Shown: positions 42,520 through 53,332 of the stretch, in pieces | How positions within the stretch are numbered: position 1 is the first letter of the stretch | Layout of the letters: each line of letters begins with the position of its first letter | From: Effrenium voratum | Taxonomy: Eukaryota > Sar > Dinophyceae > Suessiales > Symbiodiniaceae | Direction of reading: 5' to 3' | NCBI GenBank assembly: GCA_963377175.1 | Contig: CAUJNA010003239.1 | Location: 585,596 to 649,595 of the forward strand | Length of the DNA: 64,000 bases | The notes under the pieces: model-generated | What the model saw: only the letters and a program-made list of their open reading frames with translations | What the model was told of the DNA's origin: nothing | Database searches by the model: none | Program-made: the position numbers and the translations under genes

Positions 42520-43731
42520 AGGGGGAAACCTTCATCATCCTCAAGGCGGACCAAGGCCCACAGGCGCATAAAAGTGCTCCAGAAAGACTGGAAATACCAG
42601 GTGGCCTGCATCCAGAACCGGTGGTGGGTCAATAGAGTGGGCACGTACGGCATGGCCTCGGCACAACTGTACTGGGGAAGAAAGGCATCCTTGGTGCTCA
42701 GACTCTTGTACTACATCTTCCCTCAGGTGGACTGGCACTTAGTTTTTGTGGACGACTACTGCTGGGTCCTCAGATGCAGCAGGGCGGACTGGGACGCCAC
42801 AGCCATCCTGGCCACTCTTCTGGCGCTGGGAGTCCCGCTTTCTTGGAAGAAGACGGCGCTCTCCCCGGTCAATACCTGGTTGGGATTCGTGGTGGACCCA
42901 ATCACGCCCTGTGTGCTGCTGGCTCCAGTCAAGCACGTCATAATCCTGGCCACTCTCAAACGGCTGGCCCAGGGGGACATCTTTACCAGCAAGGAGGTGG
43001 AACAAGCCCTGGGCCGGATTCAATGGGCTACTTCGGCGTGTCCATTGACGAAACCTTTCCTCCAGCCCTTTTGGAGCTGGAAGAAGGCCTGCACCACTTC
43101 GGGCAGGCCACCGAAGCTGGTTCGTGCTCTGGCCATCCTTCTGGGGAAGCTCTTCAACCAGAGGTTCCCACTGGCATCTCCATTTGCTCCCACACTTCCA
43201 TGGACGGGGGCATCTGATGCGGGAGCTGGCAAACAGGCGGACCATGCATGGGTTGGTGGTTGGTGCTCGGACGTGCCCAACCCCGACAAGTCCCGAGTGA
43301 AGTGGTTCCAACACAGAATCACACCGGAGGGCGAGCCGTGGGCCTTCACTACTGGGGACCCGCAGCGGGCGATAGCGGCCTTGGAGCTCTTCGGCCTCCT
43401 CCTTTTGGTGAGGGCTGTTCTGCTTTGTGCAGCCGGCTCGGCTTCTCACACTAGGATTCTGGTTGCTAGTGATAACCAGGGAAACGTTTTCTCCCTGCTT
43501 AACGATTCCACTCGCAGGATGCCCAATGCGGCCATCCTCATGGAAATTGTGTTAACACTGCATGACCACCAGGTCATGTTAGGACCGTCGCATGTGAAGC
43601 GCGACTTTAACACATGGGCGGATGAACTTACTCATCCGGACCCGCAATTTCCGACTGAGAACCGGGTCTTCCCCTCAGTCGAAAGCGAATTGATCAAGCT
43701 GATCTTCGCTACTTTCCTTCCTCACCCATGA
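42520..43731 (+). pseudogene. Polymerase gene, 3' part: reverse transcriptase core and RNase H
   Basis: RT motif A begins in one frame (ETFIILKAD, 42525-42551) and continues in the next (KAHRRIKVLQKDW from 42553), so 1 or 2 bases (mod 3) are out of register at 42552. Then come motif B (VNRVGTYGMASAQLYW), the catalytic FVDDYCW (Asp codons at 42751 and 42754) and a WLGFVVD thumb-border motif. RNase H follows, with GASDAGAG (Asp at 43216), ALELFG (Glu at 43384), ASDNQGN (Asp at 43471) and DFNTWADELTH. The KAD..AHRR and GTYG.ASA.YW motifs are those of DIRS-type RTs. An ATG is lacking; a start drawn at 42574 would be GTG. The stop is at 43729-43731. Confidence 0.82.
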
Positions 43732-43782
43732 TGCCGGGAGGGCATCCGGTGAGGTGGGAGGATTCCTCCCTCGCTGTGGGAG

Positions 43783-43935
43783 TGGCATCAATTCTACTCC
43801 CATCAGCTGCTGAGGGGAGCTGCCCAGTGGAGCTGGGCAATCCTCCCATTTTGGCACTAATCCTTATGCGGCGTAAAGGATGCACCGTTTCGCGATTAAG
43901 GTACCAGTAGCACCAATGTGGTGCTTTGAAGAGTC
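43783..43935 (+). repeat. Terminal repeat B2 (right end of the element)
   Basis: I found no difference from B1 over 153 bp. It begins 51 bases after the polymerase stop and ends GAAGAGTC, after which the interrupted R1 repeat resumes. Confidence 0.93.
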
Positions 43936-43975
43936 AAGTTGGTACCCTTTTTCCAACCTCTCCCTTTGGTTAATC
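43936..43975. repeat. Right half of the R1 copy split by the retroelement
   Basis: AAGTTGGTACCCTTTTTCC followed by AACCTCTC matches the R1 3' half (GTTGGTACCCTTATTCTAACC). Together with 31366-31398 it restores one R1 copy, with at most AA repeated. Confidence 0.8.
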
Positions 43976-44940
43976 CGAGGTGAACATAGCGAATCAGAAT
44001 GCGTCAAGCACCTTTGCAGCATACCGACACCCCCCGTAGTTTTGAAACCCGCATGTTCCAAAATCTGCTTCAGCACATTTGTCCTTTAATCTACTCCAGC
44101 AACAAAACCATCCAACAAATGACCATACATCCTCCGTGAACTTGTAAAAAAGGAGCCCATGGCTTTGAAGAAAACATTCAACTAATTCTGAGTGATGACG
44201 CATGGGGACTTCCCAACATATGTTTGATTTGGGCTGACTGTGCTGGTTTAGGCTGGCAAAAGGTCAGGCTCAAGCGATGCTTCCTTTTGGTCCTCTTGTG
44301 GTGCCCCCTTTCGGTTTGCTTCTGATCTCCTTGTAGTCTACTGACACCTCACAAAAAGGTGGATTCTCTTTGTGTTTTTTGGACGTCCATGCTTAGCAGA
44401 GAGAGGCCATTTGCCAAGAGTCTGGCTCCCTATGTTTGACCCAACGATGCATCCTTGGAACTGGATTCCCCAAACCAGCTGCGAGAATGATGACTGGCAT
44501 TTGGGCGGCACATTCTCTGAAGGACCGTTGCGTACACGTTGCTTCCGGCCACAAAATAGCCAGTGCCATTTTTGTTAGTTGTCCAGCTGGCTTGTGTTTG
44601 GAGACTGCACGGAGTTTGTACTTTGTTGGTACACGCGCACACGCACATGTATAGATAAGCAGACAACATATATATATATATATATGCTCATATTTAATAT
44701 GTATGTACGCAGGTTTGCACATATATGTGTTTGCAAGCTTGTCTTAAGCAAGATGTGCTTTTGTTGCGGGAAAGTGGCTTCGTTTGAGAAAGGCCCGTTT
44801 GCGGCATGCAGTCTGAGGTTGCAACCTAAGCGCTGCGAGAATTCGATGCCGTCGGCTGGAACTGCCACAAGGCAAGTCTGAGACAATTCCATCAGGCCCC
44901 CTTAAAACGGTTTCGGAGGGGTATTTATTTTAGGATTTTT
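43976..44940. other. Spacer, nothing recognised
   Basis: A TA repeat lies near 44670-44690. No exon with a family signature is visible. Confidence 0.45.
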
Positions 44941-45260
44941 TTCGTTTTGTTTTTGATTTGCTTTTTCGCTTTTGGCTTTTGGGCTTCTTGGCTTTTCGGC
45001 TTCTTGGCTTCTTGGCTTTTTGGCTTCTCGGCTTCTTGGCTTTTCGGCTTCTTGTTGGTTTATGCGGCTTTTGGTGGCTTTTTGGCTTGGGCTTTTCGCA
45101 TCCTCTGCATTCCCAGTTCCTCTATTTTGGCTTTTGCGGCTTTTCGGTGGTTTATGCGGCTTTTGGCAGCTTTGGCTTGTCGCATCCGCTGCTTTCCCAG
45201 TTCCTGTCCGGGCGTTTTGGCTCTTGCACCCTTTCATTGGTTTCTTGGATTTGGCTTCCC
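44941..45260. repeat. GGCTTTTCGGCTTCTTGGCTT tandem region
   Basis: Short alternations of GGCTTTT and CGGCTTCTT (about 9 bp each) run to about 45065. A longer imperfect duplication follows around CGCATCC...CCCAGTTCCT (45098 and 45181). Confidence 0.75.
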
Positions 45261-45284
45261 GCATCATCAGCATCACCAGCTGTC

Positions 45285-46030
45285 TCCCTATTTGAATCAT
45301 CACTGGGGGGGCTCCCCCCCACCCACCTGCTACTTAGATTGTTTGCAGAGTATTTGCACCCCTATTTGAATCAACACTTCTTCAAACATCATGGTGGGGG
45401 CTGCCGCCTCCCCACCCCAACCCCCCGCTACTTTTTAGATTTCTTGCAGAGATTTAACTGCATTCCTATTTGAATCATCACTTTGTCGAGCGTCCAATTT
45501 CACGAGAAAATGCTGTAAAATACGACATTTCAGGTAATCTATGTAGTCCATGTATGTCTGTATGTATGCACTTCTGTAAACTATGTAATCCATATATGTC
45601 TGTATGTATGCACTTCTTCGAACATCATAGGGGAAGCCACCCCCGCCAACCCTCCCGCTGCTTTTTGTAAATTTTATCGCACCCGTTCTTGAATCATTGC
45701 ACCCCTACTTGAATCATCACTTCTTCGAACATCATGGGGGGGGCTGCCGCCCCCCCAACCCCCCCGCCAAGTTTTAGACTTTCTACAGAGATTTAATTGC
45801 ACCCCTATTTGAATCATCACTTCTTTGAACATCATGGGGGGGCTGCCCCCCCCCCCCCCAACCCCCCCGCTACTTTTTAGACTTTTTGCAGAGCTATTCG
45901 AATCATCACTTCTTCGAACATCATGGGGGGGGCTGCCGCCCCCCCAACCCCCCCCAACCCCCCCCCCCCCCCCCCGCTAAAGTTCTTTTTACAGGGATTG
46001 AAATGCCCTCCTATTTGAATCATCATGTTT
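45285..46030. repeat. Tandem repeat of about 100 bp with G7-CTGCCG-C7 hairpins
   Basis: Six or seven units share CACCCCTATTTGAATCATCA, CTTCTTCGAACATCATGG, then GGGGGGGCTGCCGCCCCCCC and TTTTTAGACTTTTTGCAGAG. Each G-run/C-run pair can form a very stable hairpin. Copies near 45840 and 45960 have expanded C-runs. Confidence 0.9.
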
Positions 46031-46588
46031 TTGACCCCGTCAACCTGCCAGCTACTTGTTTGATTCTGTTACTCACAATTTGTGTGTGATGCTAGGGATG
46101 TTGGTCGGACATGTGGGGGATGTTGAAAACGATGCTGGGGATGTTGGCGGGCTAGTGTAAAATGCGTCAATTTTGCGAGAACATGCTGTAAAATACGACA
46201 TTTTACGGCCCGACGTAAAACGAACAAACAAACAAAAAACGCACCCCCTTAAAACGGGGCTCACACCCGTCCTGGCAGGGCTCCGCAGGTTTTCAGCCAA
46301 CAAGAAGCCGAGGGCTTGTAAAGACCTATGCCTGCCACGCGGAAAGCGAGTGATGGCCATCTTTACCATGGAAAGGCTGTTTGGTGCTAATTGACGCGCG
46401 AACTTGAAGGCGGGATGCGTCTCTTCGTGTTTGATCGCTTTTTTTCTGGGCCAGCCGTGCTGCGCTCTGCTCAGTGCCAAAGAAGGCCCGTGTCATCGAG
46501 GGAGCTGTGACCTGTGGCGATGGAACCACGGGCCGCCACGTCCAAGAGGGGATGCACGGTCGCAAAAGCCGTTTTGTTTTACCTGTGG

Positions 46589-46690
46589 CTTCCATTTGCT
46601 TAATAATATGTTTTTCCCTTGTTGGTTTCAAAGGGAATCCATCACTAGGGGAAATATTTTTCTTTTTTTCAGGGGACTTCAGCACATGGA
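46589..46690. repeat. Fold-back repeat F3, copy 3
   Basis: CTTCCATTTGCTTAATAATATG through GAATCCATCACTAGGGGAAA to TTCAGGGGACTTCAGCACAT. Arms TCCATTTGC/GCACATGGA are now imperfect. Confidence 0.65.
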
Positions 46691-47546
46691 GGGTAGCCAA
46701 GGGCCCAGCTTCCGGATGTCTTGCATGTGCACGCGTCCATAGGACTTATCAAGAATTTGCACCGGAAGAGTGGCCTCGTCTCGGAAAAGAGCGCCTTTCG
46801 GGTCCGGGATAAAGCCCGCCATGGGGCCAGTCAGCCTCTTGGATTTGCCCCCCCCCTCCCCCAACAAAAGAAGAAACAACTGCGCCAACAGTCAAATCAA
46901 TGGTTTCTGTTGAGTAGGAGTTGGGCAGGGCTCTAGTTGGGCAAATTTGAAACTTCGTCGGATTTGGGTATGGGATTGGGCCAATGCCAAACTTGTTTTT
47001 CCAATTGAGTCTTGCCGGTTCCCAGCTAAGCACCCCTGGGGGAGGTTTCCCTGCCAAGCTGAGAAGAGGGGCTCTTGGCAGCTTTGGGTGACGTCTTTGG
47101 CTGAAAAGGCCGAAGCGAAACACGAGAATGGGATGAGAGAAATGGGATTGCTTCTTTGGCTGGGAAAAGCTTTTTATGACCCCTAGACCAATGAAAAACC
47201 AGAGGCACACGAGGCTTGGTCCATGGTAGGCCGCAACCGGCCAAGCAAACTCACGGTGCCTATGCTTTCCGATGAAGCTGCCCGAACCGCAAGCTGCGGA
47301 TTTTTGATTGGCAAAGCGCCGGTTGGGTTGCATCCCTGGTCCCCTGGATGCGCTTCTTCTTCTTCGGCTTTCAGAGAGTTCTAAGCTCCGGGCCGTGCCT
47401 GGCGGTTGCTGGAAACATCCGGGGTCTCAAACAAGAGGAGCCCAAACAAAGGGAGCCCAACCAAAGAACGAGCTTTGACAATCATGGTATTCTAGGTTTC
47501 TGACAAACATGCATGGTATTCTAGATCCCCCGGTACTGCCTTTTAA

Positions 47547-47643
47547 TCACCGTTTCTTTTTTGGGGGATGAGGGTTCCCCTACTAAAATCGACTACAGAA
47601 AAAATCGGGTACCCTTATTCTAACCTTTCAAATCTGGAGGACC
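47547..47643. repeat. Repeat R1, copy 6
   Basis: TCACCGTTTCTTTTTTGG, CCCCTACTAAAATCGACTAC and GGGTACCCTTATTCTAACC are present in order. It ends CTGGAGGACC. Confidence 0.88.
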
Positions 47644-48830
47644 CAGCTATTAAATTTGACGTTGTTCCATGTCGTCTTAATCGCCTTCGGGATGGCGATC
47701 TCGCCCACTCGCCACCTCGCCCAGTGCGCAACAAGGTCAAGACGACCAGGCTTTCCCAGCCAATTGTCGGAGAACCAACTGTCCATGTCAAGTTTAATCC
47801 TTATTCTAGATGGGTTGCGTGACGGTTTCGTGGTGTCCCCCGTTCTTCTGCTTGTAGACTACGATTTCGGCTTAGAGATCTCCCATTTTCCCAGCTTGCC
47901 ATGGGAGTACACACGTTAACAATGGCGTTGCATAGGAATCCGCGTTGAGTTCAGAGCATTGGCCGGGCATCGGCTCATGCCAGGAAGCCTGCCGATCTTG
48001 CGCCGGTGCTCAGCTGAGGGCGGAATCAGGCGGCGGAAATAGGTTGTATTTTTTCTGGGCCAGAGCGTCCATTCCCCCTGTGTTTTTTGCTTGTCACGGG
48101 GACGGGAGTTCCACTTTAGTATCACAGATTGTGCGCGGGGCAGTCCATGTTCCCCCTGTGTGTGTGTGCGCGCGTGTGTGTGTGCGCTTGTGCGCGTGTG
48201 CGTGTGCGTGTGCGTGTGTGTCAGTAGCGACACTCGAAAAGGGCTAGGGTCGGTGTTGTTTCAGAATGACCCACCTAGACCCTGTTGTCCAACACATACC
48301 CCCATTGGATTGGAGGAGTGCCCCAAAATTTAGCCAGTATGTGGGGAGTTAATGATTCTATGGCAGCAAGAAAGTTCCCCGTACGGCAAGACTGATGTTC
48401 CCAGGATATCCGAGGATCACTAGGAGCGCTCAACAGCTGCCAAACGAAAAACCAAGCCCCGATTGTCGCAGTGCAAGTGATAAACCACCAATTCATGGTT
48501 TAAAGGCCAAGAGGTTACGAAGCAATTCGCTTTGTGTTCAGCGCTGGCAAGCGGTAGCATAAGCTGATTAATTATTACACAGAATGAGCGCCGTTGCCAT
48601 GAAGCTTGATTGTTTTTGGGCAGATTCCGCAGTACTTGATGTTGTCTTGGTGAGTGTCGTGTTCGTTGGCGTTCCCTACGGTTTCTGCGGAAACACCCAA
48701 GCTTCATTACTCTCTTGTTTAAGCCCAAATCCTTCCGCTTGGTGGCACGCTTGTGCGTGCGCTATTGGCTCAGGATGGGCGTGCGGCCCCGCTTTGCGGC
48801 ATTTTGTTTTTTTGGCCATGGCTTTCCACG
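47644..48830. other. Spacer, GT-rich near 48.16-48.22 kb, no gene recognised
   Basis: The only marked feature is a (TG/CG)n microsatellite at about 48159-48222. Confidence 0.5.
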
Positions 48831-48875
48831 AGAGCTTCTCGCGGACGCGGTCCGTGTCATGTAAAGAGACCTCCG

Positions 48876-48943
48876 AGCAGCAGATGGACGATGCGCTGGT
48901 GCAGGCCGTGAACGACGCCATCGTTTCGCAGGCATTTAAGTCT
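48876..48943 (+). CDS. Exon-like segment, unknown protein
   Basis: The segment encodes ETSEQQMDDALVQAVNDAIV then SQ, with high third-position GC unlike its surroundings. It starts near AAAGAG and is followed by CAG|GC at 48943, the border type seen in the dynein gene. The frame continues 9 codons to a TGA. Family unknown. Confidence 0.3.
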
Positions 48944-50010
48944 GCCGTGGAGGAGAGCTGAATGCATTTGCATGTTCAACAAGCTGTTGTTCACGTATTC
49001 AGAGGGAAACCTACTTCTTTAGTCTTAGTTTGCGGGGTTTTGAGGGGCCGGCAAAAGGTGCCTCGCTGTGCGGAAGCAACCTAGCCTCGTCGGATCGGGC
49101 CAAATAAGGAGTGGGTTCTCGGTCAGGACTGCAGATTCTGCGTCACAGTGGCGAACCCGCAGGGTGAAGATTGCCCGCTGATCGCTGTCTCCAAGGAATT
49201 TGAGACGATGACAGGCGGGTGCCCTAACGAAAGGCCCAAGAATATGGTTTCGGGGAGTCGAGTTTTCGTTTGGCCCGACCCGACCGCAGCATCTCTTACC
49301 TCAATCGTGCCTGAAAATACCAGTGCTTAGGTATTTGAACAAAATCCTTGCTCGTTTTTAGCTGCACTGGAAATTAGAGCTTCTTGGGCAAAGCTCATGA
49401 CTCATTTCTCGCCGCAAAAAAAGCGAATTCGCCAAGGGTATCATGTTGTCAACAAGGGCCAACCAAGGGCACGTTGTCTTGCGATTATCCGCACGATTTT
49501 TTTGGGACACGTGCGGAAATTTCAGTACATTCGGAGAGTGGAACGTCTCTCTCCAGGTTACACGCGGAATGAGATCCTGGGCGTCAACTGTCGCTTCCTC
49601 AATCAGGGCGTGGACATGAATCCACAGGAGCGAGAACGAGGAATTTCGAGGGGGTGATTCCTGGTCCATTCTTTTCAGCCATCGTTCTTTGGATTTCAAA
49701 TGTCCCCAAGGTCTTTGGTGGGTTTCTTTTGAAAGATTCGGATCAAGAATGGAAATGGCAGTTGCCCCTAGAATACCCCCCAACCCCCCAACCCTAACCC
49801 AACCTAACCCCCCAGCCCTAACCCAACCCAACCCCCCAACCCCCCCCCTTTGCGGAGTGAGACTCTTGTGACGACCTCCCCACTTGAGCCGATCCCAGTC
49901 CCGAACGGGAAAACTGGCCAAAAGTTTCAGCCCTCGCAGGCGCAAGGATCTGATTTTTTTTTCCGGGTCAAGGTGAATCAATACCAGGTCCAGAAATGTG
50001 CCGTTCCTTT

Positions 50011-50103
50011 CTCACCGTTCCTTTCTTGGTTGGGAGGGGTCCCCTAAAATAGACTACCGAAAAGAGGGTACCCTTATTCTAACCTCTCTACTGGAGGACC
50101 TAG
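50011..50103. repeat. Repeat R1, copy 7
   Basis: CACCGTTCCTTTCTTGGTTGG to CTACTGGAGGACCTAG, with a short internal deletion (GGTCCCCTAAAATAGAC). Confidence 0.88.
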
Positions 50104-50758
50104 ATAGAATACATTCCGGGCGTTTCAGGTCGTTGAATGATTGTGTTTTACCTACATGAACATGTTGCGCAGGGATCGGCCATCGCATTTCGCTGAAAGA
50201 GACTGCTGGTTATGGGCTACAGAATTGTTTGCTGCTTGATTCTAGAAAACAGGTTGGATGCGCTTTCTGTGGATGTCAGTTGTTCTTCCACTGTTCATAT
50301 CCTATAGGGGTGGATCCGCAACTGCCACATCCAATTCCATTTCTAGTTTGATGAGCTGGTTGCTTGTCTTCTGTGGTGATGGGCCTCAGCGCCATTGACA
50401 CATCCCCATACTCTAAGAAACATGGCATTGAGGGAGGGCGGTTGACCACTGGACTTTCTTATGCAGTTTGCTTCCTTGCGCCGAAAAATGGATACTTGGT
50501 TTTGGGGACACCCCTAACCGCCAAAAGCTCCCTAAGGCTGACGTGATCACACCATCCCGAAAGAAGCTGAAAGCAAAACTCTTGATTGCTGGGTCGGATC
50601 TTTAGACTTCAACCTCGTTGGTTGAAATCAAGTTCGTGCTCAACCAACCATTGAGATGATTTCAACCCATTTTGGGGTTCACCAAAAGTTCAACCCACCA
50701 AAAGTTCAAACATTTTTGAGACGAAACCCACCAAAAGTTCCACCCATTTTTTTTGCAG

Positions 50759-50853
50759 CGGGTCAACAGCAACCAAGTTTGCGGGCCTCACCTCGCGAAA
50801 CTGGCAGCGTCAAATCCGCGAGGACCTGGCGCATTTGCGTGAAGCGAGTGCCT
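50759..50853 (+). CDS. Exon-like segment, unknown protein
   Basis: After a T-run and GCAG, one frame reads KFAGLTSRNWQRQIREDLAH then LREASAS, ending at CAG|GC. The composition is protein-like and the border matches dinoflagellate introns. The function is not recognised; other frames are also open. Confidence 0.3.
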
Positions 50854-52022
50854 CAGGCGCGCCCTTTACAGCGATTCTGCCAAATCGAAAGAAGTCCGGG
50901 GAGCTATTTTTGAATTTGCTGGACGTGCGGGGGCTGACGGTCGCAAGCCCCTCGGATCGAAAGAGAGAGAGGGAGTGAGAGCCGGAGTGTGGCAGGAACT
51001 AGAAAGATAGGGTTGAGTCAGGGATACGAATCACACCCCCAAAAGTCTCCCTTGGATGGGGCGGGGTAAATACGCCTCATTAGAGCCAAATAAGGCGCTG
51101 TAAGGCCAAGTAGCACCTCTTTTTTGGGGGTGTTGTCTTTTTGGGGCTGGTTCGGGCTGTTTATGTTTCTGCTCAGGAGACAAGACAACAGGTGAGGAGC
51201 TTTGGTATCTTATTGGCATCCAAGCAGATGTGTCAGAACTGGGAGAGGAGCAGGTGCCAGAAGATCATTTCATAGAGCTACAGATGCTCTCCGATTTCAT
51301 TCGGGACAAGATCATCAAGGACCAGCGCCATGGGGCTTCTGGACATGATCTGTTTGAACAATGAGTCTCATGCAGGTTTGAATTGACCAGTGCAGAAAGG
51401 CACTCTTCTGACCGGCACCCAGATGGATCCAAGTCGTTGCTACGGATCTTGGTTGTACCTAAACCATACGAGGTGCACATGCAGTAACTTGTTTCGTTCG
51501 GACGGAAGAGTATCCTGTTTAGTGATAACGGGGCACCTTTAAGATCAACAAACGCCCGCTGAGTACAGCAATAATTGAGACGGCTTAAATTTGTTGGGGT
51601 CAGCATCGCTTGTACTTTCTTGCTGCGTGAGGGCGTCACAATAGCTCGGCCATGAAAGCGGTTCTGCAACAGCAGTCCGCGTGGTTGGATGCAAATTTGC
51701 CCAAGGTGGATCGACCTTTCGTCTGCCTTCCCGTACTGTATGTTGGCGCATTTGGTTGTCAAGATGTGGCAGTGGCTCAAAAGTAAATAGCTAGGGTTAC
51801 GCAGGTTTTGGTCTATGTTTCCACTTATCGGGAGCCTAGTGAGACTTTCTTGCAAGCTCATGTCGCATACCACGACACACCCCTTGAGTCCAAAGCCGGG
51901 CAGGGAGGGCTGGCAGCTTTCCATCAGGCGGTTCTCCCGCAAGATTTGTTCAAGCAAAATAAGCCGAAGCCGAAGGCCAAAATTTTCCCGCGGCCGGTTC
52001 CTTTGCATTTTTCCTGGCAGAT

Positions 52023-52150
52023 GTGGCCATGGGTCAAAACCCCGTACCCCCAGTGAACATCCCAATCCCCACTAAAATAGACGAACATGGGTGGTGCACC
52101 TAAAACCCCAAAATGGGATACCATTGGTGTTGACCCACGGCCATGTTGGT
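52023..52150. repeat. Short interspersed repeat F4, third copy
   Basis: GGCCATGGGTCAAAACCCCG to CACGGCCATG. The core CCAGTGAACATCCCAATCCC and ATGGGTGGTG is shared with 2879-3015 and 5583-5722. The terminal GGCCATG pieces are inverted. Confidence 0.7.
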
Positions 52151-52943
52151 GTGCGGGGGTGTGCCACCTCGATCTTTGCCTATGGCAGAAACTGGTTGGT
52201 GTGTTGGGGGCCTGCTTCCGTGCTGAGAACTTGAGGAATGTGTGCGAACGGTGAAACCCCAGACGAGTATTGCTCCACTCCTAAGTGTGCTGCTTGATTT
52301 TGGTTGGCATTGGTCATTGCCACTTCGATCTCTTTCCTCTCAAGCTGAAAAGGTAACTGTTGAGATTCCTACATCACTTAAGACTGCAACCTAGGTTTGG
52401 TCGGTAAAGCCTTTCCCCTCCAAGTTACCCTTGTGTCCTTACCATTTTCCTTTCAAGGGGCCTTTTTCGAATCAGGTTCCATGGATTCCATGGACAGGGT
52501 AAGTTTTGTTTCTTTGGTTTCCCGGAACTCAAGGTGAAACCGCCCATCTGCTCTCAGCCAATTAGCTGCCCCTCGCGCCCCCGCGCGGCCCCAACTTCAA
52601 TGTTAAGATGCTGTGATGTCTGAAGCCAGAATGGTCTTTGTGTTTCTTTTCCGCAGGCTTTGTTCGTACGGGCCACATCCAACTTTGAACTTGGGGGATA
52701 AGAGGGGTGGATTTGGGGGGATGGGCTGTTTTTTTTCCCGCAGAACCCGGTAACCCCAAAGATGAGGTGATAACTTCCCGAGTTCATGGACTTTTCCCTC
52801 TTGCCCATTTTAGTGGGAACTGGTTCTTTCTTTTTCTCGGGGGGCCATCTTCAATTCGTTTTGTTTTGGGTAAAGAATGTCCTTTAGCATTTGTTTGTAA
52901 ACTATACTAATCATCTTTTGCTGAAATTTGTGGGTTCACGCAG

Positions 52944-53093
52944 TCTCAGCCAACGTGAGGGAGGAAGCCAACTCTCGGCAGGAGCTTTCGGACTACGCGC
53001 TGGCCACCCAGGAGACGCGGCAGGGCTCCTGCTTCGAGCTGCTGCCGCGGCCCGAGTGGCGGCGCGGAGCGCCGCTCGGCAGCCGCAAGGACT
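52944..53093 (+). CDS. Exon-like GC-rich segment, unknown protein
   Basis: A sharp GC-rich island reads SANVREEANSRQELSDYALA and TQETRQGSCFELLPRPEWRR on the + strand, after a CAG at 52940-52942. I recognise no family. The opposite frame is also open, so the strand is inferred from composition. Confidence 0.3.
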
Positions 53094-53235
53094 CCAAGAG
53101 GCCGAAGGGCGAGTCCCAGCCCCAGGCGTGGAGAAAACGACCCGGGAAAGCGGAGGGGCGGAGGGGAAGGAGAAGGGGGGAGGGGAAGGGGACGGGGGGG
53201 GAATGCGACAAAATGTATGGGCGTGGCTCAAAATT

Positions 53236-53332
53236 CAAGAGCTAGGGTTACGCAGGTTTTAGTCTTTGGTTCCATTTACCAAGGGGCCATTTGGGTACAT
53301 GTCGACGTGTCTTTAAGCCACAGCCAAATCAC
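53236..53332. repeat. Short interspersed repeat with GCTAGGGTTACGCAGGTTTT
   Basis: GCTAGGGTTACGCAGGTTTT followed by GGTTCCATTTACCA recurs in part at 51791-51830. TTTAGTC...CCATTTACCAGGG...GAGCCACAGCCA recurs at 6146-6210. Family size unknown. Confidence 0.6.

Larger units (their letters stand above)
31399..43935 (+). mobile_element. DIRS/Ngaro-like tyrosine-recombinase retroelement, two A...B units
   Basis: A 12.5 kb GC-rich block is bounded and internally divided by two kinds of direct repeats. A1 (31399-31514) and A2 (38221-38335) are 116 and 115 bp and differ by one T. B1 (38068-38220) and B2 (43783-43935) are 153 bp and appear identical. The order is A1-ORF1-recombinase-B1A2-gag-like-MTase/RT/RNase H-B2. 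Split direct repeats and a tyrosine recombinase, without LTRs, are known of Ngaro/PAT-type YR retrotransposons. There B1, A2 and B2 usually lie together at the 3' end. Here 5.4 kb of genes lie between A2 and B2, so the block can also be read as two tandem units with common ends. It interrupts an R1 repeat with no more than a 2-base duplication. Confidence 0.85.

Noticed and set aside
31399..43935. LTR retrotransposon or virus
   Set aside because: There are no long terminal repeats bounding the block as identical ends, no integrase and no aspartic protease seen. The tyrosine recombinase and split repeats fit a YR retroelement instead.
45285..46030. CRISPR array
   Set aside because: Repeats are long, degenerate and tandem with no spacers of constant length, and the DNA is eukaryotic.
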